From Collinsella aerofaciens (GTDB lineage Bacteria > Actinomycetota > Coriobacteriia > Coriobacteriales > Coriobacteriaceae), in contig NZ_JADPCJ010000004.1 in the NCBI RefSeq assembly GCF_015670795.1, positions 29,201 to 93,200 on the forward strand: a DNA stretch of 64,000 bases, given 5' to 3'. Shown piece by piece: positions 43,526 through 52,816 of this stretch. Numbering within the stretch: position 1 is the first letter of the stretch; every line of letters begins with the position of its first letter. The notes under the pieces were generated by a model. The model worked only from the letters and a program-made list of their open reading frames with translations, was not told the origin of the DNA and ran no database searches. The position numbers were made by a program, and so were the translations under genes.

Positions 43526-44870
43526 CAGCCTCGTCGTGAACGCCCGCGTGCACCTCCCCGGGTCGCGCGGGCGTTCCGCCGTCATCACCAACAACATCGA
43601 ATACGTCGCCACGCGCGAGGGAGCCGACAAGTCAGCCACCGTCGACGACCTCAGGCGCTCCGAGCTCGCTGAGAAGATGGGGCTCGTCGGCTACTACGCC
43701 GAGAGGCCCGGATCGACCGCGCTCTTCGACCAGAACGGGGCCGTCCCGCTCCGCACGGCCCGCAGGGAGCTCGAAAAGGCTGACGGCGCGATTGCTACCG
43801 TTGTGCTCAGCGTCCGCAGGGACGAGGCATGTGAGCTCGACCTCGCGTGCAAGGAGGACTGGCAGCGCTTCTGCCGCCGAAACCTCGCGCCGGCGCTTGC
43901 CGAGGCAATGGGCATCCCCGAGTCCAGCGTCCGTTGGGTAGCCGCCGAGCACGAAAACCACCCGAATTCCAAGCACGCGCACGTTATTGCGTGGTCGTCC
44001 GATGGCTCGTTCGATTCACTCATGGCCCGCAACAGGCTCGACCGGGCTAGAAACGCGCTCACCGACGCGGCCCTGGCCCCGGCGCTCGCGGCCGAGTATG
44101 AGGCCCGCGACCTCGCGAGGTCACGGGCGGTCGACGCCGTCCGCCAAATCCCCGCCGACGAGATTGGCGTCACGCTGCCTGCGGACGGCCGAATCTCCTA
44201 CGCGCACCTCCGCCGCTGGCACCCAGATGTCGCCAAGGCCGTTGATGTCGCAATCGCGGAAGCAGGGTCGAGGCATCCTGAAATCAAAGGGGCGAGCGCC
44301 GCTTACAGCAAGTCCGTGGAGCGTTGCGCCGGCCTCAAAGGCCTCGAAAGCGTTGCGCGGGACCGCTACGTGAACGACGCCATGCAGGAGCTACGCGCGC
44401 GCCAGGGCAACGCCCTGCTGAGGATCATCGCACCCGACCGGACAACAGACCCCGAAAGGAAACTGATGAGGTCCGCAAGGCCGGACGACGGGCCCGCAAC
44501 GGAGCGCAAGCGCATGAAACCGCTCGTCGGCGAGGTCCGCGCCTGCATCACCGGTGAAGATCTGGAGGGGGCGCGAGAAGCGGTCCGCGAGCTCAGGCCT
44601 ATCCCGGAGAGGTGTCTCCGGTCATGTCCGTCCTACGCGCTTTCTATGGCAAAAGCCCCGGTTGCCGTGAGCAGAGCCCTTACCAAAGCGCTCGCGTTCG
44701 CAACGGAGAACCCCAGAAGCAAGAAGGACCCGTCAGATGAGGTCGGCCAGAAAGCCGAGCGCGCGCTCGCAAGGGCGCTCGCAGCCGCTGCATCGGCCGC
44801 GATCAGGGGCGATACGGCGGGCATCGTACTCGACCCCGCGAAAACCATAGTGAAGGGAATGATTCTATGA
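43512..44870 (+). CDS. Relaxase/mobilisation nuclease
   Basis: A 452-residue protein. The N-terminal relaxase domain includes a metal-binding HAH at residues 155-157 (SKHAHVIAW), preceded by VRWVAAEHENHP, matching the motif III histidines of MOB relaxases of the MobL/MOBP type; a catalytic Tyr is probably among Y31, Y61 or Y62. The C-terminal half is basic and helical. It follows RHH and MobC-like genes and overlaps the coupling protein gene, forming a transfer operon that would nick oriT and pilot DNA. Confidence 0.8.
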   Translation: MASRSSLVVNARVHLPGSRGRSAVITNNIEYVATREGADKSATVDDLRRSELAEKMGLVGYYAERPGSTALFDQNGAVPLRTARRELEKADGAIATVVLSVRRDEACELDLACKEDWQRFCRRNLAPALAEAMGIPESSVRWVAAEHENHPNSKHAHVIAWSSDGSFDSLMARNRLDRARNALTDAALAPALAAEYEARDLARSRAVDAVRQIPADEIGVTLPADGRISYAHLRRWHPDVAKAVDVAIAEAGSRHPEIKGASAAYSKSVERCAGLKGLESVARDRYVNDAMQELRARQGNALLRIIAPDRTTDPERKLMRSARPDDGPATERKRMKPLVGEVRACITGEDLEGAREAVRELRPIPERCLRSCPSYALSMAKAPVAVSRALTKALAFATENPRSKKDPSDEVGQKAERALARALAAAASAAIRGDTAGIVLDPAKTIVKGMIL

Positions 44871-46807
44871 GCAAGCAGAAGAGCTTCAACGTCGACGAGG
44901 GCGCGCATTTCAAGCGCTGTGTCGCCGCCGGCACGGCCGCCGGGACCGCGATAGCGCTCGTCCTACTGCCGGCAGCATGGCACTGGCTGAAAGCATGGGT
45001 CACCGGCATCGCCGCGACGCTCACAAGCTTCGGGACGGCCGCAGCACCCGAACTCCCCGATACCATGTTCCAAAACCCACTCGAAGTCCTGCCGGAGCTG
45101 ATCCAGGACGACGCCTTCCTCGTGGGATGCGTGGCGACCCTCGCCATCTCCACGATAGCAGGCGTCTGGAGCCACTTCGACTGGTCGCGCTGGCTCCACG
45201 ACGGTACTTGGGTCGGTGGGCGCCGCGCGCCGGGCGCGCCCATCCACGGCGACGCGAGGCTCATCTCGGCACACGGCGAGCTTAAGCGCAAGAGCAAATC
45301 GTGGCAGGAGGGCGAAAGACCCTCGGGTGGCACACTGGTCGTGGGCGAGATCGGGAAGAGCGTCAGGCTCATCGACTCGGTCCACGCTTGCATCCTTGCC
45401 GAAAGTGGCGAGGGCAAAAGCCGTCGAGTCGCCATTTTGTCAGCCTTGGCTAACTTCGAGCAAGGCCGTTCCCTCATCATCAACGACATAAAAGGGGAGC
45501 TCCGCGCCTTTCTCGAGCCGACGTTTGAAAAGGCCGGCACGCATCGCATCGTCGACGTGATGTTCGATTCGCCCGCCTCTTCGGCGCGGTTCGACCCGCT
45601 CGAGAGGGCGAAGGAAGCCTTTAATGCGGAGGGAACCGGCGGCTGCACCCGCGAGCTGCGGGAAGTCGCGCGCTGCATAGTGCCCGCACCGTCGAAGGGA
45701 CAGCCGTTCTTTTATGACGGGGCCCGGAACCTGTTCGTCGGCATCGCCCTCGCCCTCATCGAGGGTCCGTCCATCCCCAATGAGGAAAAGACCGTCATGT
45801 CCGTCGCCGCGGCGATCTCGCCCTCGGGCGAGAAGGGAGCGCTCGAGCGCGTCGCCGCCCTGGCGGCATCTCTGCCTTCAGGTGACCCCGCACTCCCCTT
45901 TCTCGGAGGCCTCAACGGCGAGCACGGAGGCGGCCCGGGCATCGTCTCGACCCTCAGCAATTGCCTGACCGAATACATCGACGGCAACGTGGCGAGAATG
46001 CTGCACGACGACGAGTGCGAACTCGGCGGCATCGGTGAGGAGCCCACTGTGGTCTTCGTCTCGTCCTCCTCAGCAACCGGAAACTATAAGCGGCTCGTGC
46101 AGACGTTCGTTTCCCAGGCGCTCTCGGCGCTGCGCTCCTGCGCCGGCGCCCACGCCGGCCGCTGTCCCGTAGAGACCGTCCTTCTCCTCGACGAGGCCGC
46201 GTCCCTCGGCCGCAACGAACGCATCGTCCAGGACCTCGGTGAGATGAGGTCAGAGAGGATCAGCGTCCTGTGGTTCTGTCAGTCGCTCCTGGCACTCCAG
46301 TCAGTTTCCGGCTACAGCCGCGAGGAAGCCGAGACAATACTCGACCTTCTCAAGGACAAGGTCGTTCTCTCCTGCTCCAACCTCGACACCGCGCGCAAGC
46401 TCTCGGAGTCGATGGGCTCCTACACGGCGGTCGCTCAGTCCACGAGCCGAACGAGGGGAACGAACACCGGCTCGACGGGCACGAGCGAGGGACTCGTCCG
46501 CAGGCCGCTCATCACGCCCGACGAGCTCCAGCGTTGGACTGGCCGCGAGACGGGAGCCCTCGTGATCCACGACGGCGTACCTATGGCCTTCCCCAGCAGG
46601 GACGTCACCGAGACCTTCGTCGGGCCCATGCTCGGGATGACGTCCCCCGAGGCCGAACGGGCACTTATGGAGCAATCGACCGCTCGCCGCGAAATCAGGA
46701 ACGAGACGGTGCCGAAGGTTTGGCAGGGCCCGACCGACCCCGGCGGCGCGGCGACAGCGCCGACGAAGCCGAAAACGGTCGCAGGATACGTTCCCGAGGG
46801 CTTCTAG
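44867..46807 (+). CDS. Type IV coupling protein (VirD4/TraG-like)
   Basis: A 646-residue ATPase with two N-terminal membrane segments (about residues 20-40 and 85-105), Walker A ILAESGEGKSRRV, LIINDIKGELRAF, Walker B VLLLDEAASLGR and a conserved Gln in WFCQSLLAL. This is the TraG/VirD4 family that delivers relaxase-DNA to a secretion channel. No VirB4, VirB6 or pilin-like gene is present, so the element must borrow a channel from a helper. Overlaps the relaxase gene by 4 bases; followed by a strong terminator. Confidence 0.9.
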   Translation: MSKQKSFNVDEGAHFKRCVAAGTAAGTAIALVLLPAAWHWLKAWVTGIAATLTSFGTAAAPELPDTMFQNPLEVLPELIQDDAFLVGCVATLAISTIAGVWSHFDWSRWLHDGTWVGGRRAPGAPIHGDARLISAHGELKRKSKSWQEGERPSGGTLVVGEIGKSVRLIDSVHACILAESGEGKSRRVAILSALANFEQGRSLIINDIKGELRAFLEPTFEKAGTHRIVDVMFDSPASSARFDPLERAKEAFNAEGTGGCTRELREVARCIVPAPSKGQPFFYDGARNLFVGIALALIEGPSIPNEEKTVMSVAAAISPSGEKGALERVAALAASLPSGDPALPFLGGLNGEHGGGPGIVSTLSNCLTEYIDGNVARMLHDDECELGGIGEEPTVVFVSSSSATGNYKRLVQTFVSQALSALRSCAGAHAGRCPVETVLLLDEAASLGRNERIVQDLGEMRSERISVLWFCQSLLALQSVSGYSREEAETILDLLKDKVVLSCSNLDTARKLSESMGSYTAVAQSTSRTRGTNTGSTGTSEGLVRRPLITPDELQRWTGRETGALVIHDGVPMAFPSRDVTETFVGPMLGMTSPEAERALMEQSTARREIRNETVPKVWQGPTDPGGAATAPTKPKTVAGYVPEGF

Positions 46808-46852
46808 TCGCGTAATCGCCCATATCCAGCGGAAACGACTCGATCAACTACA

Positions 46853-46895
46853 CTTCCGCACCCGCGTACTACACGCGGGTGCGGAAGTTTTTCGT
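46853..46895 (+). terminator. Terminator of the mobilisation operon
   Basis: CTTCCGCACCCGCG (46853-46866) pairs perfectly with CGCGGGTGCGGAAG (46874-46887), followed by TTTTTCGTTTT. About 190 bases of GC-rich sequence with further short dyads follow before the XRE gene and could hold oriT. Confidence 0.9.
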
Positions 46896-47079
46896 TTTAG
46901 GTGCAAGCATCTACCTGCGCCTTCGAACTCGGCTCGCCGAGTTGCGCCGCTTGCCTCCGGCGAAACGTAGTGGAGCCTTATCCTGCACCGCCGCTTCGTG
47001 GCGGAAAACCGAATCCAAAATGACGCGTAGCATTCGAACCACAGCGCCGAAAAAATGACGTCAGAAGCCGGCAGCCGAA

Positions 47080-47310
47080 CTATCCATCGAACAGGTCTGA
47101 ATCGAAAAACTCTCTCAGGGAAACGCCGAGCCCGCCTGCGATGCGCTCGATATTCTCGATTGAGACGTTGCGCTTGCCGGTCTCGACTTCGGCGAAGTAG
47201 GTGCGCGACATCTCGATGGAGTACGCGAAGGCCTCCTGGCTCAGGCCGAGCCCGGCCCTTAGCTCCTTGATGCGGAGCCCCACGCGCATCTTGGGGTCCA
47301 GCTGAGTCAT
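47080..47310 (-). CDS. XRE family regulator
   Basis: A 76-residue helix-turn-helix protein (RIKELRAGLGLSQEAFAYSI, EMSRTYFAEVETGKRNVSIE). The ATG at 47310 follows GGGAGGTG. It is divergent from the surface-protein gene at 47429; TATATAAGTCACACC/TATATAAGTGACAA repeats in the 118-base gap (47352-47380) may be its operators. Confidence 0.87.
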   Translation of the reverse strand: MTQLDPKMRVGLRIKELRAGLGLSQEAFAYSIEMSRTYFAEVETGKRNVSIENIERIAGGLGVSLREFFDSDLFDG

Positions 47311-47351
47311 CGACACCTCCCGTCCTTCGGTGTCAATGATTCAAGCCAACC

Positions 47352-47382
47352 CTATATAAGTCACACCTATATAAGTGACAAT
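47352..47382. promoter_or_regulatory. Direct repeats in a divergent promoter region
   Basis: CTATATAAGT is repeated twice (at 47352 and 47368), spaced by 16 bases, between the XRE gene and the surface-protein gene. They could be operators or overlapping -10 elements. Confidence 0.4.
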
Positions 47383-47428
47383 TTGAAATACAATGCAAAT
47401 ATTGAAGTATCGCAATCAGGAAGGAGCC

Positions 47429-48691
47429 ATGGTGGTTACGGAGATTCCGAAGGTGACGGACGATATGGTCTCCGGGGATGCAGTGGAAAAGGAAGAGGGG
47501 AAACCTTTCATGCTCTTCGGGCGCGAGTTCTCCCGCAAGCAGGTCTGCGCGGCTGGTGCAGGAATCCTCTGTGCGGCGCTCCTCATTGGCGGCGGTGGGT
47601 ATGTCATCACACATGCCGGGTGGACGGGTAAAGCGAATGTCCCTGCGGTGTTTCAGAAGACGGGCGATGAGAAGCAGGACATGGCGCTCTTCCTTGAGGT
47701 AAAGGCCGAGGGATGGGGTGCCGACACGTCCACGCCCGTCATCGCGCATATCGAGGGCGCGGACGGGGAGGTGGACTTCTACACCGCCATCGCCGCGAAC
47801 AAGAAGGTGAGCGTCACGGTCGGTGAGTCCGGTATCTACAACGTCTCACTCATCCCTCCGGTGAACGCCGACGGATCCACCTACAAGGCCGCGTCCAGTG
47901 AGGTCGCTGCCGTGAAGACCGATGGGAAGACGGACAGCACTGTCATCACCCTTGAGAAGGTGGATGCGGACAAGGTGACGAAGGATGACCTGACAGCTAT
48001 TGCCAAGGACGTTGCAGCAGCCGTGAAGAAGGGCGATTCCACCCTGACCGGAGACAAGGGCGCGGCGGTCGCGAAGAAGTTCGAGGACAACATCAAGAAG
48101 AACCCGAACGCCGACGCGGATGCCGTCGAGAAGGAGAGCGAAAAGGCGCAGGAGACGGCCAAGGAGGACAAGTCTGACGCGAAGACCCCGGAGACCTCCG
48201 ACAACAAGAAGAACGATTCCGGTTCCAAGAACGATAGCGGAAACAACGGCTCTGGAAATAAGTCGGACAGCAAGCCGAGCGGAAGCAACAATAGCAACTC
48301 CGGTAGCTCCTCGAAGAAGGATGAAACCTCGACACATGTTCATAAGTATGATATCTACCATCCGGCGGTGACCCATACGGAGACCGTGCATCATCCGGCG
48401 GTGACTCATACGGAGACCGTGCATCATCCGGCGGTGACTCATACGGAGTCTCGTTCAATCTGTAATGGATGCGGTGCGGATATTACGGGTAACGAGCGGA
48501 GTCATTTAGAGACCGCAGCCTTGGCAGGAAACTATGCATGTGGGTCATGGCATAGTGAGCCGCGTACCGTGACGGATTCCGCAGCATGGGATGAAACGGT
48601 CACCGTGACGGATTCCAAGGCGTGGGATGAAACGGTCACCGTGACGGATTCGCCTGCGTACTACACCTGCTCCTGCGGTGCCACGAAGTAG
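47429..48691 (+). CDS. Repeat-rich membrane-anchored surface protein
   Basis: A 420-residue protein. A single membrane segment (VCAAGAGILCAALLIGGGGYVI, about residues 40-61) is followed by a beta-rich domain, a low-complexity Ser/Asn/Lys linker (about residues 250-300), three tandem 10-residue repeats HPAVTHTETV, a zinc-binding domain starting CNGCGADITG, and two 12-residue repeats around AWDETVTVTDS, ending in CSCGATK. It probably faces the cell surface. Similar His/Thr repeats with zinc ribbons occur on surface proteins of actinobacterial mobile elements; role unknown, perhaps mating contact or surface exclusion. The ATG follows AAGGAG. Confidence 0.75.
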   Translation: MVVTEIPKVTDDMVSGDAVEKEEGKPFMLFGREFSRKQVCAAGAGILCAALLIGGGGYVITHAGWTGKANVPAVFQKTGDEKQDMALFLEVKAEGWGADTSTPVIAHIEGADGEVDFYTAIAANKKVSVTVGESGIYNVSLIPPVNADGSTYKAASSEVAAVKTDGKTDSTVITLEKVDADKVTKDDLTAIAKDVAAAVKKGDSTLTGDKGAAVAKKFEDNIKKNPNADADAVEKESEKAQETAKEDKSDAKTPETSDNKKNDSGSKNDSGNNGSGNKSDSKPSGSNNSNSGSSSKKDETSTHVHKYDIYHPAVTHTETVHHPAVTHTETVHHPAVTHTESRSICNGCGADITGNERSHLETAALAGNYACGSWHSEPRTVTDSAAWDETVTVTDSKAWDETVTVTDSPAYYTCSCGATK

Positions 48692-48808
48692 CGGAAGCCG
48701 CCGAATTCTAGGCCGTAGCGGTCAGGCATCAGATTGAGATCTAATGATGCCACCCGGGCGCACGAGTCTCAGTATCCTCCATGTTCCCGAGTCACCTTAG
48801 CCAAGGTT

Positions 48809-48902
48809 CCAAGGGGCACCGCCCCTTGGCGCGCAGGGGTTCGGGGATGGCGCGAGGCATCCCCGGAAAAGCTGGCGCGGGCATGCCGATGGCATGCCCG
48901 CG
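48809..48902. terminator. Three consecutive hairpins, the last a terminator for the 48918 gene
   Basis: CCAAGGGGC/GCCCCTTGG (48809-48829), GGGGATG/CATCCCC (48843-48864) and CGCGGGCATGCC/GGCATGCCCGCG (48876-48902) follow each other. On the minus strand the last is followed by CAGCTTTTCC, so it ends the leftward gene pair. No gene lies in 48692-48917. Confidence 0.65.
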
Positions 48903-48917
48903 TTCTCCGTATGCGCC

Positions 48918-49211
48918 TCACCCCTCTCCGGCAACGTACACGGTCCGGCCGCTCTCGCAGTCAATGCTCTCCACGTCGCCGAATCCGATGCGGACGGCAG
49001 CCCATCCGCCCCCGTCCTCCACCAAGGCATCGGCCTCGTCGCGTGCGTCCGAGACGAGTCGCCCGAGTTCGGGCGACCCCTCCGGAGCAGTACCCACCTC
49101 GAACGCCCCGCCCTCGCCGCCCGACTCAAACTCGACGACGACAGTCAGCGCGACGGCTCCGCCCGGGGACTTGCCGAATCTGCCCACGGCGCCAACCTCG
49201 TCCATCTCCAT
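48918..49211 (-). CDS. Small acidic protein, unknown
   Basis: A 97-residue acidic protein (VALTVVVEFESGGEGGAFEV, GRLVSDARDEADALVEDGGG). The ATG at 49211 follows GGGGAGGTAG, 5 bases after the DUF2958 gene's stop, so both are one operon. No family recognised. Confidence 0.6.
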   Translation of the reverse strand: MEMDEVGAVGRFGKSPGGAVALTVVVEFESGGEGGAFEVGTAPEGSPELGRLVSDARDEADALVEDGGGWAAVRIGFGDVESIDCESGRTVYVAGEG

Positions 49212-49215
49212 GGAG

Positions 49216-49551
49216 CTACCTCCCCTTGACGGCGCTAAGCGGCTTCGGCTCGAAGTGCTCGTCGCGCTCGACGGCGGCGAACCCCATCTGGCGGTTCAGC
49301 TCGGCCATCTCCTTGATGCTGAAGTAGCCGAGCTCGTCGTCGTAGCCCTCGACGAGGCCGAACGCCTCGTCCGTCCCATCGAACTCGAGCAGCCACCAGT
49401 CCCATCCGCTCACGCACGAGAAGTAGTGGACGTATACCGTGGGGTCTTCCGCGCCGTCTTGCTCATAGAGCCTCGGCAGCCCCTCCGCAATCTCCCTCGT
49501 CATCAGCTCCTGCATGTCTTCCTCCGTTTCCGGGCACGCTGCCCTGAACAT
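49216..49551 (-). CDS. DUF2958 family protein
   Basis: A 111-residue protein with PRLYEQDGAEDPTVYVHYFS, WWLLEFDGTDEAFGLVEGYD and ELGYFSIKEMAELNRQMGFA, then EHFEPKPL; these are the hallmarks of DUF2958, found mainly on conjugative and integrative elements. The ATG at 49551 is preferred over an upstream in-frame codon because homology begins there. Function unknown. Confidence 0.82.
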   Translation of the reverse strand: MFRAACPETEEDMQELMTREIAEGLPRLYEQDGAEDPTVYVHYFSCVSGWDWWLLEFDGTDEAFGLVEGYDDELGYFSIKEMAELNRQMGFAAVERDEHFEPKPLSAVKGR

Positions 49552-49904
49552 CTCGCCCTTGCGGGCAAAGCCGAATGGCGACGCCGCGCGTCGTCGTCGG
49601 CTTTGCTCCCTGCAAAGCCGCACCGGAGCGAAGACGGGTCAAGGGAGTCCATGACGACCTCCACCAACCGGAGCGGAGCGGAGGTTTGTGCGGGGTCTCA
49701 TGGGCCCCTTGACGCGGCGTAGCGGAGGTGCCACCCACGTAACGGATACGAGGTCATGACCGGCGAATGCCACCGAAACGCTTGAAATCATTGGTCAAGA
49801 CTGAAGAGAGGCGGCCGCCCCTAACGGACGGCCGCCTTAGCGAGCCTTACTAATTCGGTTCTTGTATATGATCCGAGACGCCCGCCAGGCAAATCCCGAC
49901 AATC
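49552..49904. other. Non-coding gap with a hairpin beyond the res gene
   Basis: About 350 bases without a credible gene. GGCGGCCG/CGGCCGCC hairpin at about 49811-49836 lies just past the end of the type III res gene and may end its transcript. The rest contains short GC-rich dyads and no recognised site; oriT cannot be placed or excluded. Confidence 0.45.
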
Positions 49905-52814
49905 CTAGTGATAGTCGTTTGCGAAGGAGCCGTAGAAGAGCGCCTTACAGTCGACATCGCTGTAGCCCATCACGGCATCCTGCACATCGGATCGCAAGAG
50001 GTTGAGCACCTTGTACACGCCCTCGCCCATATCCCCGACGAAGAGTACCTGCTTGAACACATCGGGATAATCGCGCAGATAGGTCACATAGCCCCTAAGC
50101 TTTGCTAGCGTGTCGCCGAGGAACTCGCCATGAGGGTCAACGATGGACGGCCTGATGACGCCCGCTGCATCCTTCACGAAGAAGAGGAAGTCTGGATGCA
50201 GGGCCTTGCGTCCCACCGAAGACATGTACGGAATCGAAAACGCCTTAGCAGACATGCTGCCCGACGGATTGCGATAGAAGGCAACCGTGCGATTCTTTGC
50301 CAATTCGTTCCTAACGATATAGTCTTCCGCCGGGTTCAGGTCGAGCGGGCAGAGGCCGTCCTCTTTCTGCACGATATGGCACGGATATTTAGCGAAATCG
50401 TCCGACGTGCTGGTAGACGTGGGCCACTCTATCTTTGCGAGGCGCTTGCCCTCAGTTTCACGGGCCAGCTCGTCGTAGCGCTGCTTTGCCGCGTCGTTAA
50501 GGTAGTCATAATCGCCAGATCCATCGACCTTATCGAAGTATTCCTTTCGGCATTGAGCCGCCCAGCCCTCGAGCGCATCAACGATGGCCTGCGTGCGCAC
50601 CGCTGCGGCAAGGCGCAGGTCGCACTCGGGCCGCCCAAGCTCCTTGAAGTTGGCGCGACGATACTCATTCGCAAACTCCTTAGTGAAATGCATGTCGGCG
50701 TCGCGGGCGGCCTTTCTGAGGCCCTCGGCGTCCGTGCGGGCCTCCTCCTGCTCCTGGTCCTCGGTCTCGTTGAGCTTGTCGAGCGCGATCTTGACGGTCT
50801 CGGCAACCTCTACGTCGTGTTTGGCTTCGCGGTACTCGTCCTCGTTAGCAACGATGTATCCCTTGAGCTTCTGGACGAACTGTTTTTTCACGTCGGCCGC
50901 GGCATTGACATCGAGGCCAGTCTCGACAAGCAGAGTCGCCGTCTTAACCAGGCTCTGGAATTCGTTCCTGGCCTTTTTCGGAATGCGCTGCACGGGGATG
51001 GAATCGAAGGCTGTGCGGATGCCCTGCCACTCCTGATGCGTGAAAGACTGCTCGCGCTTGGTGGGCGGCTTGGGCTTTGCCATGGGCACGGGTATTACGA
51101 CCGAGACGGGCTGGGTCGGCTCGGTCTGTGCGGAACTTGGCTCAGGTGTCGCAGGTTGCTGCGGGGCAGACCCTGCAACGTAGTTGCCCGTTGCGGGCTG
51201 AGACGCCAGCTCCGCTTCTGGCGCCGGGACGTCGACGGACCTGACCGCCGAGGCAAGCGAGGGCTGCGCTCCCTGCATGTCCAACGGCTCCTGAATCGCG
51301 ATGCCGGCAAGCGGCGCCTGGTAGCCGGGTTGTGCCTGCCGCGCCGCCTCGATGGCTTTCTCGTTCTCCTCGTACGCCTTGAGCTCCTGTTGGTAGTCGG
51401 CTTCGGACTTGGGCGCAGCCGCCGTGATAGTCACGGGGTTGAGAACGATGTTCTGCTTGCCGATGGAGCTCTCGCCCATGTCGTCCTTGCGGCCCATGAG
51501 GTAGTCGACCACGTCCTGAGTGCTCTCGGGATTGAACTGGGGCAGGTAGCAGGCGACGGAGTTCAAAAGATCATCGGATTCAATGCGCCGCGCAAGTGGA
51601 GTGCGTACCATACGTCCCACGAGCTGTGCGATATAGGTCGAGTCCGAACGCCTGCGCTGCGAGAAGATGACCTCCGCTCGCGGGCAGTCCCATCCGTTGG
51701 AGACAGCCTCCTTGGCAAAGAGCACGCGAATGCGCGAGGCGTCCTGAACGAACTCGGGTTCGACATAGGGAATGAGGTATTTTCCCGCCGCGATGTCCTT
51801 ATGCTCGCCGAAGACGTTGGCGAACGACATCGCCTCGGAAAGGCCGGGGACCAGGCTCGTGATCTGGTCGCACATCTCAGCCAGGGCCGAGCTGCTCACG
51901 TTGTCCGCCGCTTGGATGAGCAGCAGCGGGTTGACGGGGCTCTCGCCCTCACGGGCACAGTACTCGCTCCACTCGCGGCAGGCCAAGGCATAGCGCTCGC
52001 ACGCCATAGTGAGGTACTGGTGCTCGACAGGGTCGTCCTTCTCTGGCACGCGCAACTCGATGATGTCCTTGAGCAGACCTGACTCCTGAACCTCGCGAGG
52101 GGTCACAGCGACCTTTGGCATACGCACGCGATCGGCGCGCTGGTCCATGGCCGCCTCGAACCTCTGCGGCGTGGCAGAGACCCCGACGACGATGGGCATC
52201 GCTGCACGGCCGTCGAGCCCATCAATGAGGCTGGCGTAGATCGTCGCGGTGCCGCGCTCGCTCGAGGCATTGGCCCCCAGACCGCGATGGGCCTCGTCTA
52301 TGAACAGATAGAGGTTACGCTCCGGGTCCCTGATGGTGCGGTCAAGGATGTCCCAGAACACGCGGCCGGAGTTGGCCTCACTACCCTTGGTGAGCAGGCC
52401 GTTCTTACTGAGTAGGTCCTTACTGAGGAAATAGACGTGGCGCGGTTCGAGAATGTCGTGCGCGGCTCCGAAGTCGTTGGTAATTGTGACCAGGTGGCGC
52501 CTGTCAAGGATGCTGTCTGCTAGCTTGTCCGCCACGTTTGAGAAACGCACGCTCGTCTGCTCGTTCAGGCTCGGGGAATCCGAGAGCCAAAGAACGACGG
52601 CATTCTCGTCGGGCATGAGGCTCAGATCGTCGTCTCCGAAGAAGAGCGCTTCGATCGTCGCTGCGCACATGACCGTTTTGCCCGACCCCGTGGGAGATGC
52701 GAGGCATATCGAGGACAGCTCGCCGTCCTGCTCGTAGCGTCGGCGCATCGACTGCAACTTGTTCGCCAGGGTCGCGACCGCACCGGCTTGGAAATCCTTA
52801 AGTTCGACTCTCAT
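49905..52814 (-). CDS. res: Type III restriction enzyme, Res subunit
   Basis: A 969-residue SF2 helicase-nuclease. Walker A SPTGSGKT (about residues 40-47), the DEAH-type LFIDEAHRG (about 165), motif III VVGVSATPQRF and motif VI AQLVGRMVRTP are all visible. A low-complexity Pro/Gln segment sits near residue 580, and the C-terminal nuclease shows HPDFLFFVK followed by SIVDPHGE, a PD-(D/E)XK pattern. The ATG at 52814 lies 2 bases after the mod gene's stop. Res needs the Mod subunit for DNA recognition, so its activity depends on the frameshifted mod. Confidence 0.9.
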   Translation of the reverse strand: MRVELKDFQAGAVATLANKLQSMRRRYEQDGELSSICLASPTGSGKTVMCAATIEALFFGDDDLSLMPDENAVVLWLSDSPSLNEQTSVRFSNVADKLADSILDRRHLVTITNDFGAAHDILEPRHVYFLSKDLLSKNGLLTKGSEANSGRVFWDILDRTIRDPERNLYLFIDEAHRGLGANASSERGTATIYASLIDGLDGRAAMPIVVGVSATPQRFEAAMDQRADRVRMPKVAVTPREVQESGLLKDIIELRVPEKDDPVEHQYLTMACERYALACREWSEYCAREGESPVNPLLLIQAADNVSSSALAEMCDQITSLVPGLSEAMSFANVFGEHKDIAAGKYLIPYVEPEFVQDASRIRVLFAKEAVSNGWDCPRAEVIFSQRRRSDSTYIAQLVGRMVRTPLARRIESDDLLNSVACYLPQFNPESTQDVVDYLMGRKDDMGESSIGKQNIVLNPVTITAAAPKSEADYQQELKAYEENEKAIEAARQAQPGYQAPLAGIAIQEPLDMQGAQPSLASAVRSVDVPAPEAELASQPATGNYVAGSAPQQPATPEPSSAQTEPTQPVSVVIPVPMAKPKPPTKREQSFTHQEWQGIRTAFDSIPVQRIPKKARNEFQSLVKTATLLVETGLDVNAAADVKKQFVQKLKGYIVANEDEYREAKHDVEVAETVKIALDKLNETEDQEQEEARTDAEGLRKAARDADMHFTKEFANEYRRANFKELGRPECDLRLAAAVRTQAIVDALEGWAAQCRKEYFDKVDGSGDYDYLNDAAKQRYDELARETEGKRLAKIEWPTSTSTSDDFAKYPCHIVQKEDGLCPLDLNPAEDYIVRNELAKNRTVAFYRNPSGSMSAKAFSIPYMSSVGRKALHPDFLFFVKDAAGVIRPSIVDPHGEFLGDTLAKLRGYVTYLRDYPDVFKQVLFVGDMGEGVYKVLNLLRSDVQDAVMGYSDVDCKALFYGSFANDYH

Positions 52815-52816
52815 GT

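Noticed and set aside
48358..48450. Three 30-bp repeats as a CRISPR array
   Set aside because: Repeats are contiguous and in frame within a surface protein gene; there are no spacers and no cas genes.
50130..52082. 650-residue plus-strand frame over the type III res gene
   Set aside because: Antisense of res; no recognisable motif and leucine/arginine-rich shadow composition.
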